Below, one piece after another: positions 3,934 through 5,195 of a DNA stretch of 5,195 bases. A program made the position numbers and the translations under genes. Each line of letters opens with the position of its first letter. Within the stretch, counting starts at the first letter, position 1. The DNA comes from CAMAUF01 sp046152925 (lineage in GTDB: Bacteria > Chloroflexota > Dehalococcoidia > Tepidiformales > Tepidiformaceae). The notes under the pieces are model-generated. The model worked only from the letters and a program-made list of their open reading frames with translations. It ran no database searches and had not been told where the DNA came from. Location: NCBI GenBank assembly GCA_046152925.1, contig JBJXFX010000021.1, positions 1 to 5,195 on the forward strand. The letters run 5' to 3'.

Positions 3934-5195
3934 ATGCGCGCCCCCTTCTTCACCGAGCCCAGCCTTCGGGCACGGTCGCTCGCCCTCGTTGTCGTCGCCT
4001 GCCTCGGTCTGGTCGCTGGCGCAGCGGCCACGCAGGCCGCTTCCGCCCCCCAGAGTGGCGAGCAACCGGCCGTTCGCGAGGCGCTCGGCGGCCCGACGCA
4101 GTACTGGTTCGCCCCTCAGCCGCCTCGGGGTCCGCAGGTGGGCGCGCAGGACTTCATGAGCCTCTTCGATCGCCGCGCGAAGTGGGCGAAGTCATCCCAG
4201 CGGCTGGACACGTTCAAGCTCTACCAGTTCTGGGTCCAAGGGGCGACCGATCAGCAACTCTCCGTGATTATCAAGGAGCTGAAACGGAGAGGCCTCCGGA
4301 TTGCCCTCGAAACACCACCGCTCTCCTCAGCCGAAGGCTGCGGGCAGGGCGTCGAGGGCTTCGACCCGAACCCGATCACCGCCACACGCGACACGGTCCA
4401 GCGGCTCAAGCTACTCGGTGGGACGGTCTCCGTTATCGCCTTCTCGGAGCCGCTCTCGTTCGCTACCAACGTCTACACCGGCCCGAACGCCTGCAACTGG
4501 TCCGTCGACCAGGTCGCCGACCGGGTTGCGGCCTACCTGACGGGAGTTCTCGCCGTCCATCCCGGACTGACCTACGGCGACATCGAAAGCGACCACGCCG
4601 ACGTCGGCTTGGTCGAACAGTTCCTCGCGGCGATGCGCGCCCGCGGCAAGCCGATGTCCTTCCTTCACTGGGATGTCGACTGGGAAACGGAAGTCCACTG
4701 GGTCGAAGATTCGGCCCACATGGCTCAGCGCGCCCGCGCACATGGCGCGCGCTTCGGCATGCTCTATTACGGCCGCCCCAGCGACCCGACGAGCGCCTCG
4801 TGGCTCAACAGCGCCCGCCAACACGCCGCCATGTTCGAAACGCTCACCAACGTGCGGCCGGACGACGTCCTCTTCCAGTCATTCCACGCCCTCCCGCTCT
4901 ACACCCTCCCCGAGGCAAATGCGGCCGCGATGACCAACCTGGTCCTCCGCTACTTCCTCCGGCGAACGTCGATCACCCTCAACCCGCTTCAAGCCGATGG
5001 CGCCAGCCTGCCTGTGAGCGGCGCGCTTCGCCGGACCCCGGGTGGCATTCTGCCCAACCGGCCCGTCCAAGTTGTCGCGCGCGCACTCGATGGGCCTGGC
5101 TTCGTGCACGAATTCCGGATCGATAGCGTCGTGCCCGCCAACGCCAGCGAGGCGCTGATCGGCATCCGCGTGAACACCGAGTGCTCGTGCGCTGG
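3934..5195 (+). CDS. Secreted glycoside-hydrolase-like (beta/alpha)-barrel protein with Ig-like region (partial, C-terminus off the right edge)
   Basis: The frame is open for 420 codons from ATG 3934 and leaves the window. AAGGA (3918-3922) lies 11 nt upstream, a rather long spacing. Residues 1-38 look like a signal peptide: basic residues up to Arg14, a hydrophobic core at 15-32 (SLALVVVACLGLVAGAAA), and an Ala-x-Ala site at 36-38, so export is expected. From about residue 92 to 330, strand-like and helix-like stretches alternate as in a TIM barrel: FKLYQF, then RIALET (122-127), VSVIAFSEPL (165-174), GLTYGDIESD (211-220), MSFLHWDVDWE (241-251), RFGMLYYG (273-280), VLFQSF (312-317). Carboxylates at strand ends (Glu172, Glu218, Asp247, Asp249, Glu251) are candidates for catalysis. 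From about residue 350 the sequence turns into a beta-rich, Ig-like stretch. I do not recognise a named family; the hydrolase role is inferred from fold pattern and secretion only. Nothing nearby names a substrate. Confidence 0.75.
   Translation, partial: MRAPFFTEPSLRARSLALVVVACLGLVAGAAATQAASAPQSGEQPAVREALGGPTQYWFAPQPPRGPQVGAQDFMSLFDRRAKWAKSSQRLDTFKLYQFWVQGATDQQLSVIIKELKRRGLRIALETPPLSSAEGCGQGVEGFDPNPITATRDTVQRLKLLGGTVSVIAFSEPLSFATNVYTGPNACNWSVDQVADRVAAYLTGVLAVHPGLTYGDIESDHADVGLVEQFLAAMRARGKPMSFLHWDVDWETEVHWVEDSAHMAQRARAHGARFGMLYYGRPSDPTSASWLNSARQHAAMFETLTNVRPDDVLFQSFHALPLYTLPEANAAAMTNLVLRYFLRRTSITLNPLQADGASLPVSGALRRTPGGILPNRPVQVVARALDGPGFVHEFRIDSVVPANASEALIGIRVNTECSCA

Noticed and set aside
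3531..4031. Minus-strand open frame crossing the NTF2-like gene and the following gap
   Set aside because: It spans two plus-strand promoters and a gene with a better start and protein pattern; no ribosome-binding site or family motif of its own.
3852..5126. 424-codon open frame on the plus strand in another frame across the secreted-protein gene
   Set aside because: Its product is extremely Arg/Pro-rich with no domain. The frame starting at 3934 has a promoter, ribosome-binding site, signal peptide and regular fold pattern, so it is the real one.
1..5195. Mobile element, CRISPR array, toxin-antitoxin pair or defence system
   Set aside because: No terminal repeats, transposase or integrase motifs, regularly spaced repeats, or small toxin/antitoxin gene pair could be seen on either strand.

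Overview
The window is GC-rich (estimated by eye at about two thirds G+C) and densely coding, with strongly GC-biased third codon positions. It looks like chromosomal DNA of a free-living, high-GC, probably soil or environmental bacterium. Gemmatimonadota- or Acidobacteriota-like lineages are possible from the general look of the proteins, but nothing here fixes the phylum. No rRNA, tRNA, CRISPR array, transposase or phage gene was seen.

Left half (1-2999, minus strand): a compact three-gene set read right to left. It starts with the beta (carboxyltransferase) subunit of a propionyl-/acyl-CoA carboxylase (2999-1458). A Sir2-family NAD-dependent protein deacylase follows (1431-619), then an Eis-like GNAT acetyltransferase (605 to beyond position 1). 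The gaps are 26 and 13 nt. The sirtuin stop codon is directly followed by the ribosome-binding site of the acetyltransferase, so the three are very likely one transcript. A short heptanucleotide repeat lies in the first gap. The set couples consumption of an acyl-CoA with an enzyme that removes acyl groups from lysine and one that transfers acetyl groups, which suggests acyl-CoA or protein-acylation homeostasis. That link is inference.

Middle (3000-3416): a divergent control region. It holds a terminator-shaped hairpin in the leader of the carboxylase gene, a pair of ATGGT(T)AAC boxes, and a perfect 10-bp inverted repeat around a -10-like TAGAAT. After a strong ribosome-binding site comes what looks like the first ~43 codons of a family III CoA-transferase, which then loses all family resemblance. 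This is best read as a gene remnant left by a deletion, or as an assembly join.

Right half (3417-5195, plus strand): a small NTF2/SnoaL-like protein of unknown function with its own promoter. A secreted protein follows, with its own promoter and signal peptide and a sequence pattern suggesting a (beta/alpha) barrel (glycoside-hydrolase-like) followed by an Ig-like region; it runs off the right edge. These two genes have no obvious functional link to the left-hand operon.

No gene-free stretch exceeds 300 bases; the longest gap is 3000-3177.
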